The notes beneath the pieces were generated by a model. The model was not told the DNA's origin. It did not search any database and saw only the letters and a program-made list of their open reading frames with translations. The position numbers were made by a program, and so were the translations under genes. 64,000 nucleotides of DNA from Nitrospira sp. (GTDB taxonomy: Bacteria; Nitrospirota; Thermodesulfovibrionia; Thermodesulfovibrionales; Dissulfurispiraceae), in contig NSJL01000001.1 in NCBI GenBank assembly GCA_002634385.1, forward strand, positions 62,001-126,000, in the 5' to 3' direction. Shown here one piece after another: positions 18,783-28,638 of this stretch. Within the stretch, counting starts at the first letter, position 1; each line of letters begins with the position of its first letter.

Positions 18783-19532
18783 ATGGTAAAACCGTTCCTT
18801 TCCGGGGACACCTTGATTCAACTGGGGAAATGGACTGAAAAAGAACTGGATGCCCTCCTCCGGGCCGCCGCGAGCATTCCCGATACGGGGAGGAGAATCG
18901 TATTCCTGTCAGGCCATTTTCTGGATACAGCGTACCGGGAGTCGACCCTTACCGGCGATAGCAGTACCCCGGAGAAACTTGTTGTTAATCTGAAGGAAGT
19001 AGACTGCTTTACTTTCATCGATTACATCGAGGCCATGCGTCTGTCCTCCTCCTTTGATGAATTCGTCCAGAAACTGAAAGGGGTACGCTACCGTGACGGC
19101 ACCGTATCCTACGAAAACAGGAACCATTTTTTCACTGACTGGAGCACCTATAATGCGGAGCATGTCACCGACAGCACTGCACGTATCGGAGGCTGCCGGA
19201 CCGTCATCATGCAGAAGAGATTAAACGAGAGGGAGGACGGATCTCTGCTTCTGCAGGACATACCGGCAAAGAACCGGAACGTCGCTTTTATCCCGTCGCC
19301 GGCGGTGGACAGGGAAATTATTGATGTGCTGAGGACAGGGGATTATCTCGGGATCTACTCCGGGATATCGGGACTGGACGTGTCTCATGTAGGAATTTTC
19401 ATCAGGGCGGGGGGAAAAATATACCTGCGCCACGCCTCATCGGCGCGGAGGGTACGGAAGGTGGTCGACCAGGAATTCGAGCGGTATCTGAAAAGCAAGC
19501 CGGGTATCGTCGTTCTGCGACCGAAGGAATAG
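18783..19532 (+). CDS. DUF1460 / N-acetylmuramoyl-L-alanine amidase-like protein
   Basis: 249 residues with the DUF1460 pattern, a papain-like fold related to NlpC/P60. LVVNLKEVDCFTFIDY holds the likely catalytic Cys and GLDVSHVGIFIR the catalytic His, followed by LRHASSARRV. Structurally known members cleave or bind peptidoglycan stem peptides. No convincing signal peptide is seen at the chosen ATG (18783), and no good ribosome binding site either, so the start is uncertain; the frame stays open upstream to 18681. It is followed 26 bp later by the M28 peptidase, likely in one operon. Confidence 0.78.
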   Translation: MVKPFLSGDTLIQLGKWTEKELDALLRAAASIPDTGRRIVFLSGHFLDTAYRESTLTGDSSTPEKLVVNLKEVDCFTFIDYIEAMRLSSSFDEFVQKLKGVRYRDGTVSYENRNHFFTDWSTYNAEHVTDSTARIGGCRTVIMQKRLNEREDGSLLLQDIPAKNRNVAFIPSPAVDREIIDVLRTGDYLGIYSGISGLDVSHVGIFIRAGGKIYLRHASSARRVRKVVDQEFERYLKSKPGIVVLRPKE

Positions 19533-19558
19533 GAAATCCTTTTTCTCCTGTTATACTT

Positions 19559-20506
19559 ATGAAAATGCTCTTTGCTTTTATCACGTGCCTGGCCGTATGC
19601 CCGGCCCTTGCATTGTCGCACGCATCTCAGCCCCGTACCCCGTCCATGGAAGAGATACAGGAACATCTCCAAGCGGTAGTCACCTTTCTTGCCCGCGATA
19701 TAGGGCAAAGGAGCTATCGCGACCTGAGGGAACTGAACAGGGCGGCAGAGTACATCGAAGAGAGATTCCACGCATATGGGTGTACGGTGCTGCGGCAGCC
19801 GGTCGCCTTCATGGGCAACACCTATTACAACATCTCCGCTGAAGTAAAGGGAACCGGTACGGAAGACGGAATCCTGATCGTCGGAGCGCATTACGATACG
19901 GTCGCCGGGACGCCCGGAGCGGACGACAATGCCAGCGGCGTGGCGGGACTGCTCGAGTTGGCGCGGCATACCGCCGCGCATCCGTTGAAGAGAACCGTCC
20001 GCTTCGTTGCCTTCACTCTGGAGGAGCCCCCGGCCTTCATGACGAAGCACATGGGAAGTTACGTCTATGCGAAGAGTATCAGGGAGGAGGGAGTTACCGT
20101 GTACGGAATGATCTCCCTCGAAATGCTCGGCTATTATTGCGACCGCAAGGAGTGCCAATACTATCCCCTTTCCTTTTTTCGGTGGCTCTATCCGGCAGAG
20201 GGGAATTTCATCGCCTTTGTGGGAAATCTCTCGTCTGCCTCCTTCACCAGGAAGTTAAAGCACACATTCCGTAAAGCGTCATCCCTGCCCGTGGAATCAC
20301 TGAACTCCGTCTCCCTGGTCCCCGCAGTGGACTTTTCCGACCATCGCAGCTTCTGGCACTTCGGGTTTCCGGCAGTGATGATTACGGATACCGCCTTCTT
20401 CCGGAACCCCCACTATCACGCCCCAAGCGACAGGCCGGAAACCCTGGATTACCGGAGGATGGCGCAGCTGATCGCAGGACTGTACACGGCCCTCGGGGAT
20501 TTGTAA
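19559..20506 (+). CDS. Exported M28-family zinc aminopeptidase
   Basis: 315 residues. The signal peptide (about 1-20, ALALSHA) leads into an M28 peptidase domain. Zinc ligands and catalytic residues are visible: VGAHYDTV (His and Asp), PGADDNASG (bridging Asp), TLEEPP (catalytic Glu and ligand Glu), SLEMLGYY and NPHYHAPSD (last His). M28 enzymes are metallo-aminopeptidases acting on small peptides, here in the periplasm or outside. Its neighbour upstream is the DUF1460 protein, so a role in peptide or cell-wall recycling is possible but not shown. Confidence 0.9.
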   Translation: MKMLFAFITCLAVCPALALSHASQPRTPSMEEIQEHLQAVVTFLARDIGQRSYRDLRELNRAAEYIEERFHAYGCTVLRQPVAFMGNTYYNISAEVKGTGTEDGILIVGAHYDTVAGTPGADDNASGVAGLLELARHTAAHPLKRTVRFVAFTLEEPPAFMTKHMGSYVYAKSIREEGVTVYGMISLEMLGYYCDRKECQYYPLSFFRWLYPAEGNFIAFVGNLSSASFTRKLKHTFRKASSLPVESLNSVSLVPAVDFSDHRSFWHFGFPAVMITDTAFFRNPHYHAPSDRPETLDYRRMAQLIAGLYTALGDL

Positions 20507-20633
20507 GCAGCGAGACCTGCGAATAGCCATCAAACTCCCCCGCACCATGCACCATAGGCCAGCGGCGGGGAGGGCGGTTGCCACCCCCCGTTCCACACTT
20601 GCGCGAAATTTTCCGATACCCTACAATAGGAAC

Positions 20634-21419
20634 ATGGCAATTGGACTGATAGGCGGCAGCGGCCTTTATGAGATAGAGGGACTCACCCTGCTCAGGGAAG
20701 TCTCCCTCTCCACTCCTTTCGGGGAGCCGTCCGCCCCGTATCGGATAGGAGTCTTCGGCGGGAGCGAGGTGGTCTTCCTCGCCCGCCATGGAACCCCTCA
20801 CCGCTTCCCCCCCCATAGAGTCAATTACCGTGCGAATATCTGGGGGTTCAAATCCCTCGGCGTGGAGAGGATCATTACGGTAAGTGCCGTGGGAGGAATC
20901 AACAGGGATATGCCCCCCGGCTCCCTCGTCCTCCTCGACCAGCTCATCGATATGACGTACGGCACCCGGCCGTCCACCTTTTATGAAGGAGAAAAGGTAG
21001 TCCATGTGGACTTCACCGATCCGTACTGCGCGGGAATGCGGGAATACCTCCTGACCGCATCCCGCACTTCCGGGATCCCGCTGGTAGCGGGGGGGACCTA
21101 TGTCTGCGTCAACGGCCCCCGCCTGGAAACAGCAAAGGAAATACAGTTCTTCGCTTCCATCGGCGCTGATGTGGTGGGCATGACAGCGATGCCTGAAGCT
21201 TCCCTCGCGCGAGAGGCGGAGCTCTGCCTGGCAGGGATAGCGGTAGTCACCAACCGTGCTGCCGGAATATCCGGAGGAAAACTGACCACCACCGAGGTGG
21301 TGGAGACGATGAGGAGCTCCCTGGTGGCATTAAAGACCCTTCTCGGCGATGTCCTTTCCCTCATTCCCCCCTCCCGCGGGTGCGCTTGTAAAGATGCCCT
21401 CCAGGACTCCTTCCTCTGA
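20634..21419 (+). CDS. mtnP: S-methyl-5'-thioadenosine / thioinosine phosphorylase
   Basis: 261 residues, purine nucleoside phosphorylase family 2. It splits methylthioadenosine (or methylthioinosine) with phosphate in methionine salvage. Family blocks are LIGGSGLYEIEGL, the phosphate-site RHGTPHRFPPHRVNYRAN, YVCVNGPRLETAKEIQ and VVGMTAMPEASLAREAE. The MTAMPEA segment, where MTAPs usually have MT-x-VPE, leaves the base specificity (adenine or hypoxanthine) open. ATG at 20634 follows AGG four bases upstream. The Cys-containing tail (GCACKD) is a short extension. Confidence 0.9.
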   Translation: MAIGLIGGSGLYEIEGLTLLREVSLSTPFGEPSAPYRIGVFGGSEVVFLARHGTPHRFPPHRVNYRANIWGFKSLGVERIITVSAVGGINRDMPPGSLVLLDQLIDMTYGTRPSTFYEGEKVVHVDFTDPYCAGMREYLLTASRTSGIPLVAGGTYVCVNGPRLETAKEIQFFASIGADVVGMTAMPEASLAREAELCLAGIAVVTNRAAGISGGKLTTTEVVETMRSSLVALKTLLGDVLSLIPPSRGCACKDALQDSFL

Positions 21420-21470
21420 CTGCCCCCGTCGGTTCTGCCCTCCCTCAACCCGCTTCTTTCCTTCGTTTCC

Positions 21471-21499
21471 TTGACAGTACAGCTACAATCCTATTATCA
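21471..21499 (+). promoter_or_regulatory. Promoter-like sequence upstream of yebC
   Basis: TTGACA at 21471 is followed by an AT-rich block with TATTAT (15-bp spacer) and TTATCA (17-bp spacer). A hairpin GTGCTTTC / GAAAGCAC follows at about 21507-21537 in the leader. It probably starts the yebC-DUF502-glmU-glmS transcript. Confidence 0.5.
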
Positions 21500-21583
21500 T
21501 AAAAGAGTGCTTTCATTCCGGTTCCGGGGGAAAGCACCCTTATTATTTCCGGTGCTTCATGATACGAAACGGGGGTCTTCTAC

Positions 21584-22312
21584 ATGGCAGGGCATTCCAA
21601 ATGGGCGCAGATAAAGCATAAGAAAGCTCACACCGATGCAAAAAGAGGCAAAGTTTTCACCAAGATCGTCAAGGAAATTTCCGTAGCGGCGCGGATGGGC
21701 GGCGGAGATCCTGACGGGAACCCCCGGTTGCGGCTCGCCATAGAGAAGGCGAAGGAAGCGAACATGCCTTCCGACAATATCAAGAAGGCGATCATGAAAG
21801 GTACCGGAGAACTGCCGGGAACCACCTACGAAGAAAGCACGTACGAGGGATACGGTCCCGGCGGAGCGGCCCTCCTCATCGAAACTCTCACCGACAACAA
21901 AAACAGGACCGTCTCGGAGGTCAGGCATATTCTCTCGAAACACGGAGGAAACCTCGGGGAGGCGGGATGCGTAGGATGGATGTTCGAGAAGAAAGGCTAC
22001 ATCCTTGTGGAGAAATCCAAAGTCGACGAAGACACTCTGATGACCCTCGTCCTCGATGCCGGGGCGGAAGACATGAAGAACGATCCCGCAGAGGACAACT
22101 ACGAGATTATCACTGCGCCGGAGAACCTCGCTGCAGTAAAGGAAGCTATCGAAAAGGGGAAGATACCCGTTTCCCTGGCGGAGACAACGATGCTCCCCAA
22201 GACATATGTACCCCTGGAGGGGAGTGCTTCCGACCAGATGGTCCGGTTGATAGACGCGCTCGAGGATAACGACGACGTCCAGAATGTATACAGCAATTTC
22301 GAGATGGCGTAA
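21584..22312 (+). CDS. yebC: YebC/PmpR family protein (translation or transcription factor)
   Basis: 242 residues, full length for the family. It begins [22 protein letters not shown] and has the diagnostic [18 protein letters not shown] and [14 protein letters not shown]. Family members bind DNA as regulators or, for TACO1/YebC, help ribosomes through proline-rich stretches. In many bacteria yebC sits beside ruvC; here it precedes a DUF502 gene and the hexosamine genes glmU and glmS. Confidence 0.95.
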   Translation: MAGHSKWAQIKHKKAHTDAKRGKVFTKIVKEISVAARMGGGDPDGNPRLRLAIEKAKEANMPSDNIKKAIMKGTGELPGTTYEESTYEGYGPGGAALLIETLTDNKNRTVSEVRHILSKHGGNLGEAGCVGWMFEKKGYILVEKSKVDEDTLMTLVLDAGAEDMKNDPAEDNYEIITAPENLAAVKEAIEKGKIPVSLAETTMLPKTYVPLEGSASDQMVRLIDALEDNDDVQNVYSNFEMA

Positions 22313-22388
22313 GGGATACAAGACGTAGAGTGCACAAAGGGCTTTGGAGCGGTAGCGGCGTTTTGCCCCACACTTCCTAAGGAGCTAT

Positions 22389-23048
22389 ATGGGCGAATCC
22401 ATTCGCATTACCTTTAAGAGAAAATTCCTGGCAGGACTCATCATTACCATTCCCGTCTTTTTTACCGTTCTCGTCCTTGCAAGCCTTTTCAAGTTCGTCG
22501 ACGGCATCCTGAGCCCTTTCTTTGACGCCCTCCTCGATCACCATATAGCGGGGCTGGGGTTCATCGCCGCGGTGCTCATCGTCTTTCTCATCGGCATCAT
22601 TTCGACGAATGTCTGCGGGAAAAGAATGCTGGGGTATATGGAGAGGATATTCCTGCATATCCCTGTCTTCAAAAGCATTTATACCGCCATCAAGCAGTTG
22701 GTGGATGCGTTCTCCCCCGAGAACAGCAGCTCCTTCAAGAAATTCGTCATTGTGGAATATCCCCGGCCCGGGGCGTACGCCTTCGGCTTTCTGACGAAGG
22801 AGTGCATGGTACGCTGCCAGAGCAGCGAGTGCCGTCTGAAGGCCATCTATATCCCCACCAACAACCTGTATCTCGGCGAGGTAGTCCTCCTCGACGATGC
22901 AAGTATTATTTACACCGATATCCCCATCGAAGACGGCATCAGGATCATCCTGTCAGGAGGCATTGCTGCGCCTTCGAAAATAACGGAATCACGGGGCCCC
23001 CTCCTGCAGATCCCCGAGGGCGGCCCCCTGGCAAAAAGGAGCGCATAG
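22389..23048 (+). CDS. DUF502 family membrane protein
   Basis: 219 residues. Two membrane helices near the N-terminus (about 15-35 and 58-80) are followed by a cytoplasmic part with IPVFKSIYTAIKQLVDAF, EYPRPGAYAFGFLTKE, VYIPT-like YIPTNNLYLGEV and a Gly-rich end, all typical of DUF502. Function is unknown; plant relatives are named COV. ATG follows AAGGAG. The stop is one base before glmU, so they are cotranscribed. Confidence 0.9.
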   Translation: MGESIRITFKRKFLAGLIITIPVFFTVLVLASLFKFVDGILSPFFDALLDHHIAGLGFIAAVLIVFLIGIISTNVCGKRMLGYMERIFLHIPVFKSIYTAIKQLVDAFSPENSSSFKKFVIVEYPRPGAYAFGFLTKECMVRCQSSECRLKAIYIPTNNLYLGEVVLLDDASIIYTDIPIEDGIRIILSGGIAAPSKITESRGPLLQIPEGGPLAKRSA

Positions 23049-23049
23049 C

Positions 23050-24477
23050 ATGAAACTGGCAGCAGTAGTCCTTGCAGCAGGTCTGGGCACCCGGATGAAA
23101 TCGGCGCTTCCCAAAGTGCTTCACCCCCTGGGGGGGAAACCCATGGTGCAGCAGGTGATCGAGACGGTGCAGTCCCTGAAGCCCGCCGCTTCCGTCGTTG
23201 TCGTAGGGCCCGGAAACGGGGAGATACGGAACGCCCTCAAGGATTTTCCGGTACGCTTCGCCGTGCAGAAAGAGCCGAAGGGTACCGGTGATGCCTTCAA
23301 GGCGGCGGTCCAGGTATTGAAGAAGTTCGAAGGCACCCTTCTTGTGGTGAGCGGAGATACACCCCTCATTACCGGGGAGACGCTCCGGGAGCTTCTCCGG
23401 CTGCACCGGCGCAGGAAAGAGGATATCTCCCTTCTCTCCTTCGAAGCGGAGGGCCCCCATGCCTACGGCCGTATCATCAGGAAGGGGAGTACGGTGGCGG
23501 CCATTGTCGAGGACAGGGATGCCGGCACGGAACAGAAAAAGATAAAAGAAGTGAACAGCGGGATCTATGCCCTCGAAGCACCCATGGTAAAGCTCCTGAA
23601 GGAGATACGCCTCAATGAGAAGAAAGGTGAGTATTACCTCACCGACCTTATCCATATTGCGGTCGGAAAGGGGTTCCGTGTAGGCGCCCATCCCCTGGGA
23701 AACGAGAGGGAGCTCACCGGAATTAACACGCGAAGCGACCTCTACCGGGCAGGCATGTACCTCAGGGACAGGGTCCTTGCCCGGCTGCTTGACAGGGGAA
23801 TCACTTTCATGGACAAGAATTCCGTCTTCATCCACCCCGATGCGGAGATCGGGGAGGATACGGTCATCTATCCCAATGTCCATATCGAGGGGAAAACGGT
23901 TGTCGGCAACGGGTGCGTGCTGTACCCCAACTGCCGGATTGTCGATAGTGTCCTCGGGAACGGAGTGGTGGTCAAGGATTCCACCCTCGTCGAGTCGTCG
24001 GTCATCAAGGATAGAGCGGAAGTGGGGCCCTTCGCCCATCTGAGGCCGGGCTCCGTCATCGGCCCGTCGGCGAAGATCGGGAATTTCGTGGAGGTGAAGA
24101 AGTCCGTTATCGGCGAGGGCACAAAGGCATCCCACCTCAGCTACCTCGGAGATGCGGAAATCGGGAACAACGTCAATATCGGGGCGGGGACCATCACCTG
24201 CAACTACGACGGCAGGATGAAGCACAGGACCGTTATCGAGGATGAAGTATTCATCGGCAGCGATACGCAGCTCGTGGCGCCGGTCAGGGTGGGAAAGGGA
24301 GCCTATATAGGGGCGGGCTCCACCATCACCAAGGAAGTGCCTTCCCACTCCCTTGCACTCAGCAGGACGGCACAGAGGCATATCGAGAACTGGGCGGTGC
24401 GGAGGCAGGAAAAGGCTGCCGCGCAGAAACCGGCACGGAACGGAAACCGGAAGGGCTCCGGAAAGGCGCCCCGCTGA
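23050..24477 (+). CDS. glmU: Bifunctional UDP-N-acetylglucosamine pyrophosphorylase / glucosamine-1-phosphate N-acetyltransferase
   Basis: 475 residues, two-domain GlmU. The N-terminal uridyltransferase (1-~230) has VVLAAGLGTRMKSALPKVLHP, with QKEPKGTGDA and SGDTPLI. The C-terminal left-handed beta-helix acetyltransferase shows hexapeptide repeats, IGPSAKIGNFVEVKKS, KASHLSYLGDAEIG and NYDGRMKH. It makes UDP-GlcNAc for peptidoglycan and LPS. It lies next to glmS, and glmM is at 62-63.4 kb, so the whole path from fructose-6-P is in the window. Confidence 0.97.
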   Translation: MKLAAVVLAAGLGTRMKSALPKVLHPLGGKPMVQQVIETVQSLKPAASVVVVGPGNGEIRNALKDFPVRFAVQKEPKGTGDAFKAAVQVLKKFEGTLLVVSGDTPLITGETLRELLRLHRRRKEDISLLSFEAEGPHAYGRIIRKGSTVAAIVEDRDAGTEQKKIKEVNSGIYALEAPMVKLLKEIRLNEKKGEYYLTDLIHIAVGKGFRVGAHPLGNERELTGINTRSDLYRAGMYLRDRVLARLLDRGITFMDKNSVFIHPDAEIGEDTVIYPNVHIEGKTVVGNGCVLYPNCRIVDSVLGNGVVVKDSTLVESSVIKDRAEVGPFAHLRPGSVIGPSAKIGNFVEVKKSVIGEGTKASHLSYLGDAEIGNNVNIGAGTITCNYDGRMKHRTVIEDEVFIGSDTQLVAPVRVGKGAYIGAGSTITKEVPSHSLALSRTAQRHIENWAVRRQEKAAAQKPARNGNRKGSGKAPR

Positions 24478-24498
24478 TATGCTGAAAAGGAGTGAGAC

Positions 24499-26328
24499 AT
24501 GTGCGGAATAATCGGGTACATAGGAAGCCATAACGCGATACCCATCGTCATGGACGGGCTGAAGCGCCTCGAATACAGGGGCTATGATTCCGCCGGCATC
24601 GCCTTCTTCAACGGGGATGCCGCCATCGAGGTTCAGCGATGCAAAGGCAAAATAAGCTCCCTCGAAGACGTAATCAACGGGTTGAAGATCACGAGCACCC
24701 TCGCCATCGGCCATACACGCTGGGCGACCCACGGCAAGCCTTCCGACCGGAACGCCCATCCCCATCGTTCCGGGGGAATCGTGGTGGTCCACAACGGGAT
24801 CATCGAGAACTATGTTGAGCTCAAACACCGTCTCCAGTCCGAAGGATTCATCTTCGCCTCGGACACCGACACCGAAGTGCTCTGCCATCTGATCAACAAA
24901 CATTCCTCCGGCCGGCACCTGGAGGACGCGGTCAGGGCTGCAATGGGGGAAGTGAACGGTGCCTACGCCTTTGCCGTCATCAATGAGAGGGAGCCGGACA
25001 GGATCGTTGCGGTGAGAAAGGAGAGCCCCCTGGTCATCGGGCTGGGAGAAGGGGAATACTTCCTGGCGTCCGATGTCCCCGCTTTTCTCAGCCACTCGAA
25101 GGAAGTCATCTTTCTCGAAAATAACGAAATGGCTGTTCTGCACCGGGACGGAGTCATCATCACGGATCTGGAAGGGAGGCCACTGAGCAAGACCGTTTCC
25201 ACCATTTCCTGGAGCCCCTCCATGGCGGAAAAGGGCGGCTACCGCCATTTCATGCTGAAAGAGATCTACGAGCAGCCGCGGGCCATTGCGGATACCATAC
25301 GGGGGCGGGTTTTCCCCGAGAAGGGCGAGGTGGCTATCGAGGAGTTCGGCCTTACCCCCGAGGCGATCAGGGCCATCGACAGGATCTTCATCGTCGCCTG
25401 CGGCACCTCCTATCATTCCGGAATGGTGGGAAAATACATGATCGAAGAGATGGCGCGGATTCCCGTTGAAGTAGACATCGCCTCCGAGTTCCGCTACCGG
25501 AATCCGATCGTAACCTCCTCTACCCTTTTTGTCGCCATCACCCAATCGGGGGAGACGGCGGATACCCTCGCCGCCTCCCGTGAAGTGAAGCGGCTCGGCG
25601 CTAAGGTTCTGAGCATCTGCAACGTAATCGGCAGCACCGCCTCGCGGGAATCGGACTTCGTCTTCTATACCCATTCGGGCCCCGAGATCGGTGTCGCCTC
25701 GACCAAGGCCTTCACTACCCAGATCGTAGCCCTGTACCTCCTTGCGATCGCCCTGGGGAAAACACGGGGCACCCTTTCCGGAGAGGCCTCGTCCCGTCTT
25801 ATCGAAGATCTGCTCTACCTGCCCGCAAAGGTGGAAGAGGTCCTGGGTCTGGACAGCGAGATCAGCGCGATAGCAAGGGATCTCTTTAAAACGAAGGACT
25901 TCCTCTATCTCGGAAGGGGAATCTACTACCCCATCGCCCTTGAGGGAGCCCTGAAGCTGAAGGAAATCTCGTATATCCATGCAGAGGGGTATGCCGCGGG
26001 AGAGATGAAACACGGTCCTATCGCCCTTATCGACGAGGATCTCCCCGTTGTGGTCCTCGCCCCCTCGGGAAAGCTCTTCGAAAAGGTCGTCTCCAATATG
26101 GAGGAGGTAAAAAGCCGGGGAGGCACCATAATCGCCCTCTCGACGAAAGAGAGCGAGGAGGTCCGGCGCCTTTCGAAATATCCTCTCCTCATCAGGGAGA
26201 GCAACAGGTATCTGAATACCATATTTCTGACAATCCCCCTGCAGCTTATCGCGTATCATGTCGCGGTCCTGCGGGGGTGTGATGTGGATCAACCGAGGAA
26301 CCTCGCAAAGAGCGTCACGGTTGAATAG
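24499..26328 (+). CDS. glmS: Glutamine--fructose-6-phosphate aminotransferase (isomerizing)
   Basis: 609 residues. The N-terminal Ntn glutaminase starts MCGIIGYIG with the catalytic Cys1 exposed after Met removal, and has GHTRWATHG. Two SIS domains follow, with CGTSYHSG, TQSGETADT and the C-terminal DQPRNLAKSVTVE that closes the active site. It makes glucosamine-6-P, the entry to amino-sugar synthesis. ATG has AAGGAG upstream and lies 21 bp after glmU. No glmS ribozyme-like leader is visible in this short gap. Confidence 0.97.
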   Translation: MCGIIGYIGSHNAIPIVMDGLKRLEYRGYDSAGIAFFNGDAAIEVQRCKGKISSLEDVINGLKITSTLAIGHTRWATHGKPSDRNAHPHRSGGIVVVHNGIIENYVELKHRLQSEGFIFASDTDTEVLCHLINKHSSGRHLEDAVRAAMGEVNGAYAFAVINEREPDRIVAVRKESPLVIGLGEGEYFLASDVPAFLSHSKEVIFLENNEMAVLHRDGVIITDLEGRPLSKTVSTISWSPSMAEKGGYRHFMLKEIYEQPRAIADTIRGRVFPEKGEVAIEEFGLTPEAIRAIDRIFIVACGTSYHSGMVGKYMIEEMARIPVEVDIASEFRYRNPIVTSSTLFVAITQSGETADTLAASREVKRLGAKVLSICNVIGSTASRESDFVFYTHSGPEIGVASTKAFTTQIVALYLLAIALGKTRGTLSGEASSRLIEDLLYLPAKVEEVLGLDSEISAIARDLFKTKDFLYLGRGIYYPIALEGALKLKEISYIHAEGYAAGEMKHGPIALIDEDLPVVVLAPSGKLFEKVVSNMEEVKSRGGTIIALSTKESEEVRRLSKYPLLIRESNRYLNTIFLTIPLQLIAYHVAVLRGCDVDQPRNLAKSVTVE

Positions 26329-26454
26329 CAGCATCATGAATGCCGAACCGCAGAGACGTGGAGAGGTGGGGTCCGCACCCCCAGTTTGCACTCTTTTTTT
26401 CATGGCCTTTGATCGGTCGAACCAGTCGCAATATGTTATAATGAAGGAGACAAA

Positions 26455-28566
26455 ATGGCAAAGGAAGTCTTATTAGAGGATCTCAATCCCCAGCAGCGGG
26501 AGGCAATTCTCCACTCGAAGGGCCCCCTGCTCGTTCTGGCGGGTGCGGGGAGCGGCAAGACACGGGTGATCACCCAGAAATTTGCCTATCTTATAAAAAA
26601 GAAGAACCTGTCCCAGCATTCCATTTTTACTGTCACCTTCACCAACAAAGCCGCTGACGAGATGAAAGAACGCATCGCCCGGTTCGTCGACGGAGACATG
26701 AAGAGCTCCTGGATCGGAACCTTCCACTCCCAATGCAACAAGATCCTCCGCAGGGAAATAAAAGCCCTGGGGTTCAAAACCGATTTTTCCATCTACGATG
26801 AGGATGACCAGTGCAATCTCGTACGCCACATCCTCAAGGAATTCAATATGTATGAGGCCCTTTACAAAGGAGTGGCCTCCCGGATAAGCATCCTCAAAGC
26901 GTCCCTCATCTCTCCCGAGGAGTTCCTCTCGCAGGGGGACGGTTTCAGCTTCGACGAGAAGCTGGGGAGGGTCTATCTCAAATACCAGGACGAGTTGAAG
27001 CGATGTAATGCCCTCGACTTCGACGACCTCATCATGCTCACCGTCAAGCTCTTCAGTGAGCACCCGAAGATACTGGAAAAATATATGGGGATGTTCCCCT
27101 ATCTCCTCGTGGATGAGTTCCAGGATACCAACCCCGCCCAGTACAAGCTGTTGCAGTTGCTGTCCTCCGCGCACCGGAACATCTGTGCGGTGGGGGATGA
27201 CGACCAGAGCATTTATAAGTTCAGAGGGGCGGATGTCAGCAATATCCTCAATTTCGAAAAGGATTTCCCCGAGGCGAAGATCATTAAACTGGAGCAGAAC
27301 TACCGCTCCACCCAGAACATTCTCGATGTCTCCGGAGCCATCATCGCAAAGAATCCGTACCGGAAACCGAAAACACTCTGGACTGACAGGGGATGCGGGG
27401 AAAAGGTCTACTATTGCAGGCTCAATTCCGAGGATGAGGAGGCAAAATATGTCGCGCGCGGCATCAAGGACCTCTACCTCAAAAATAATTATGAATACAG
27501 CAGCTTTGCTATCCTTTACCGGGTAAACCTCCAGGCCAGGGCCATCGAGGATGCCCTTCGGGAGGAGGGTATTCCCTACAATGTGATAAGCGGGATAAGC
27601 TTTTACCACCGTAAGGAGATAAAGGATATCATCTCCTACATGCGGCTCGCCCTGAACCACGATGACAACGTCAGCCTGCGGAGGATCATCAACAGCCCTC
27701 ACCGGGGGATCGGGACCTCCACCATGGCAAAGATTGAGCAGGAGGCGAAAAGACACTCTCTCAGTCTTTTCGCCGCCATCAACTCCCTGCTCAAGGCGAA
27801 CAACGTGGCGGCAACCCTCAAGGAAAAGCTGCAGGATTTTGCGAAAAACATGAACACTGTCTCCACCACCCTGTACAAAAACGCCGCAGACATGTTGAAG
27901 GATATCGTGGAGAGGACCGGGTATATCGAGGATATCGAGGAGGAGAGACTGCAGAACATCATGGAGCTGATATCCTCCACGGAAGGCCTTTCCGTAAAAG
28001 ATTTCTCCGAGAGGGTAGCCCTGGCTTCCGCCTCCGCCAACGGCAACACCGCAAAAAAATCAGCCGTGTCCCTCATGACGCTGCACAGCGCAAAAGGGTT
28101 GGAATTCCCGGTGGTTTTCATTATCGGGCTCGAGGAGGGCATTCTCCCCTATTTCAAGGCGATCGACGATCCGGTGGAGATGCAGGAGGAGCGGAGACTC
28201 TTCTACGTGGGGATGACGAGGGCAAAGGAGATCCTCTGTCTGACAGGCTCCCGGAGAAGAAAGCTCTACTCCCGCTTCCAGGAGCAGGAACCTTCCCGCT
28301 TCCTCGTCGATATTCCGAAGGAATGCTGCCAGTGCATGGAAAAGACGGTTACCCAGAAGGCCCCGGTGCGGCCGGTCAAGGTGGCATCCCCGAACTCCTC
28401 CGTACCCCAGTACGTGGTGGGAAGCAAGGTCAAACACCCCGCATGGGGCATCGGAGTGATACGCGACTGCTGCGGAGACGGGGACGACACGAAGGTAACG
28501 GTGAATTTTCCCAGTGTCGGTCTGAAGCGCCTTTCCGTCAGACACGCAAATCTTGAAAGGATCTAG
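26455..28566 (+). CDS. UvrD/PcrA-type ATP-dependent DNA helicase
   Basis: 703 residues, superfamily 1A helicase. Motif I GAGSGKT, Ia TFTNKAADEMKER, II VDEFQDTN, III GDDDQSIYKFRGA, IV LEQNYRS, V TLHSAKGLEFPVV, VI GMTRAKE are all present. The C-terminal ~60 residues contain VGSKVKHPAWGIGVI, the Tudor-like domain of PcrA that binds RNA polymerase. It acts in nucleotide excision repair and removal of roadblocks. ATG at 26455 with GAAGGAG; TATAAT lies at 26437-26442 but so close that its use as a promoter is doubtful. Confidence 0.95.
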   Translation: MAKEVLLEDLNPQQREAILHSKGPLLVLAGAGSGKTRVITQKFAYLIKKKNLSQHSIFTVTFTNKAADEMKERIARFVDGDMKSSWIGTFHSQCNKILRREIKALGFKTDFSIYDEDDQCNLVRHILKEFNMYEALYKGVASRISILKASLISPEEFLSQGDGFSFDEKLGRVYLKYQDELKRCNALDFDDLIMLTVKLFSEHPKILEKYMGMFPYLLVDEFQDTNPAQYKLLQLLSSAHRNICAVGDDDQSIYKFRGADVSNILNFEKDFPEAKIIKLEQNYRSTQNILDVSGAIIAKNPYRKPKTLWTDRGCGEKVYYCRLNSEDEEAKYVARGIKDLYLKNNYEYSSFAILYRVNLQARAIEDALREEGIPYNVISGISFYHRKEIKDIISYMRLALNHDDNVSLRRIINSPHRGIGTSTMAKIEQEAKRHSLSLFAAINSLLKANNVAATLKEKLQDFAKNMNTVSTTLYKNAADMLKDIVERTGYIEDIEEERLQNIMELISSTEGLSVKDFSERVALASASANGNTAKKSAVSLMTLHSAKGLEFPVVFIIGLEEGILPYFKAIDDPVEMQEERRLFYVGMTRAKEILCLTGSRRRKLYSRFQEQEPSRFLVDIPKECCQCMEKTVTQKAPVRPVKVASPNSSVPQYVVGSKVKHPAWGIGVIRDCCGDGDDTKVTVNFPSVGLKRLSVRHANLERI

Positions 28567-28579
28567 GGGAACCTCCCGC

Positions 28580-28609
28580 TTGAAAGTTTCCCCCGTTTCC
28601 CTTTATAAT
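28580..28609 (+). promoter_or_regulatory. Sigma-70-type promoter for gatC
   Basis: TTGAAA (28580-28585) and TATAAT (28604-28609) with an 18-bp spacer, 30 bp upstream of the gatC ATG. Confidence 0.65.
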
Positions 28610-28638
28610 TCTAATTCGTTTACGGAGTATACCGGAAG

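Noticed and set aside
22313-22388. Sequence with GCGTTTTGCCC similar to part of the dispersed repeat
   Set aside because: Only about 11 bases match and the terminal repeats are missing; not enough to call another copy.
22945-26403. A very long open frame on the minus strand opposite glmU and glmS
   Set aside because: It is antisense to two certain genes with strong ribosome sites and shows no family motif; G+C-rich codon use explains the open frame.
26329-26454. Short G/C hairpin (GGGGT-CCGC-ACCCC) after glmS as a terminator
   Set aside because: The stem is only five pairs and the T-run is ~14 bases away, so termination cannot be supported.
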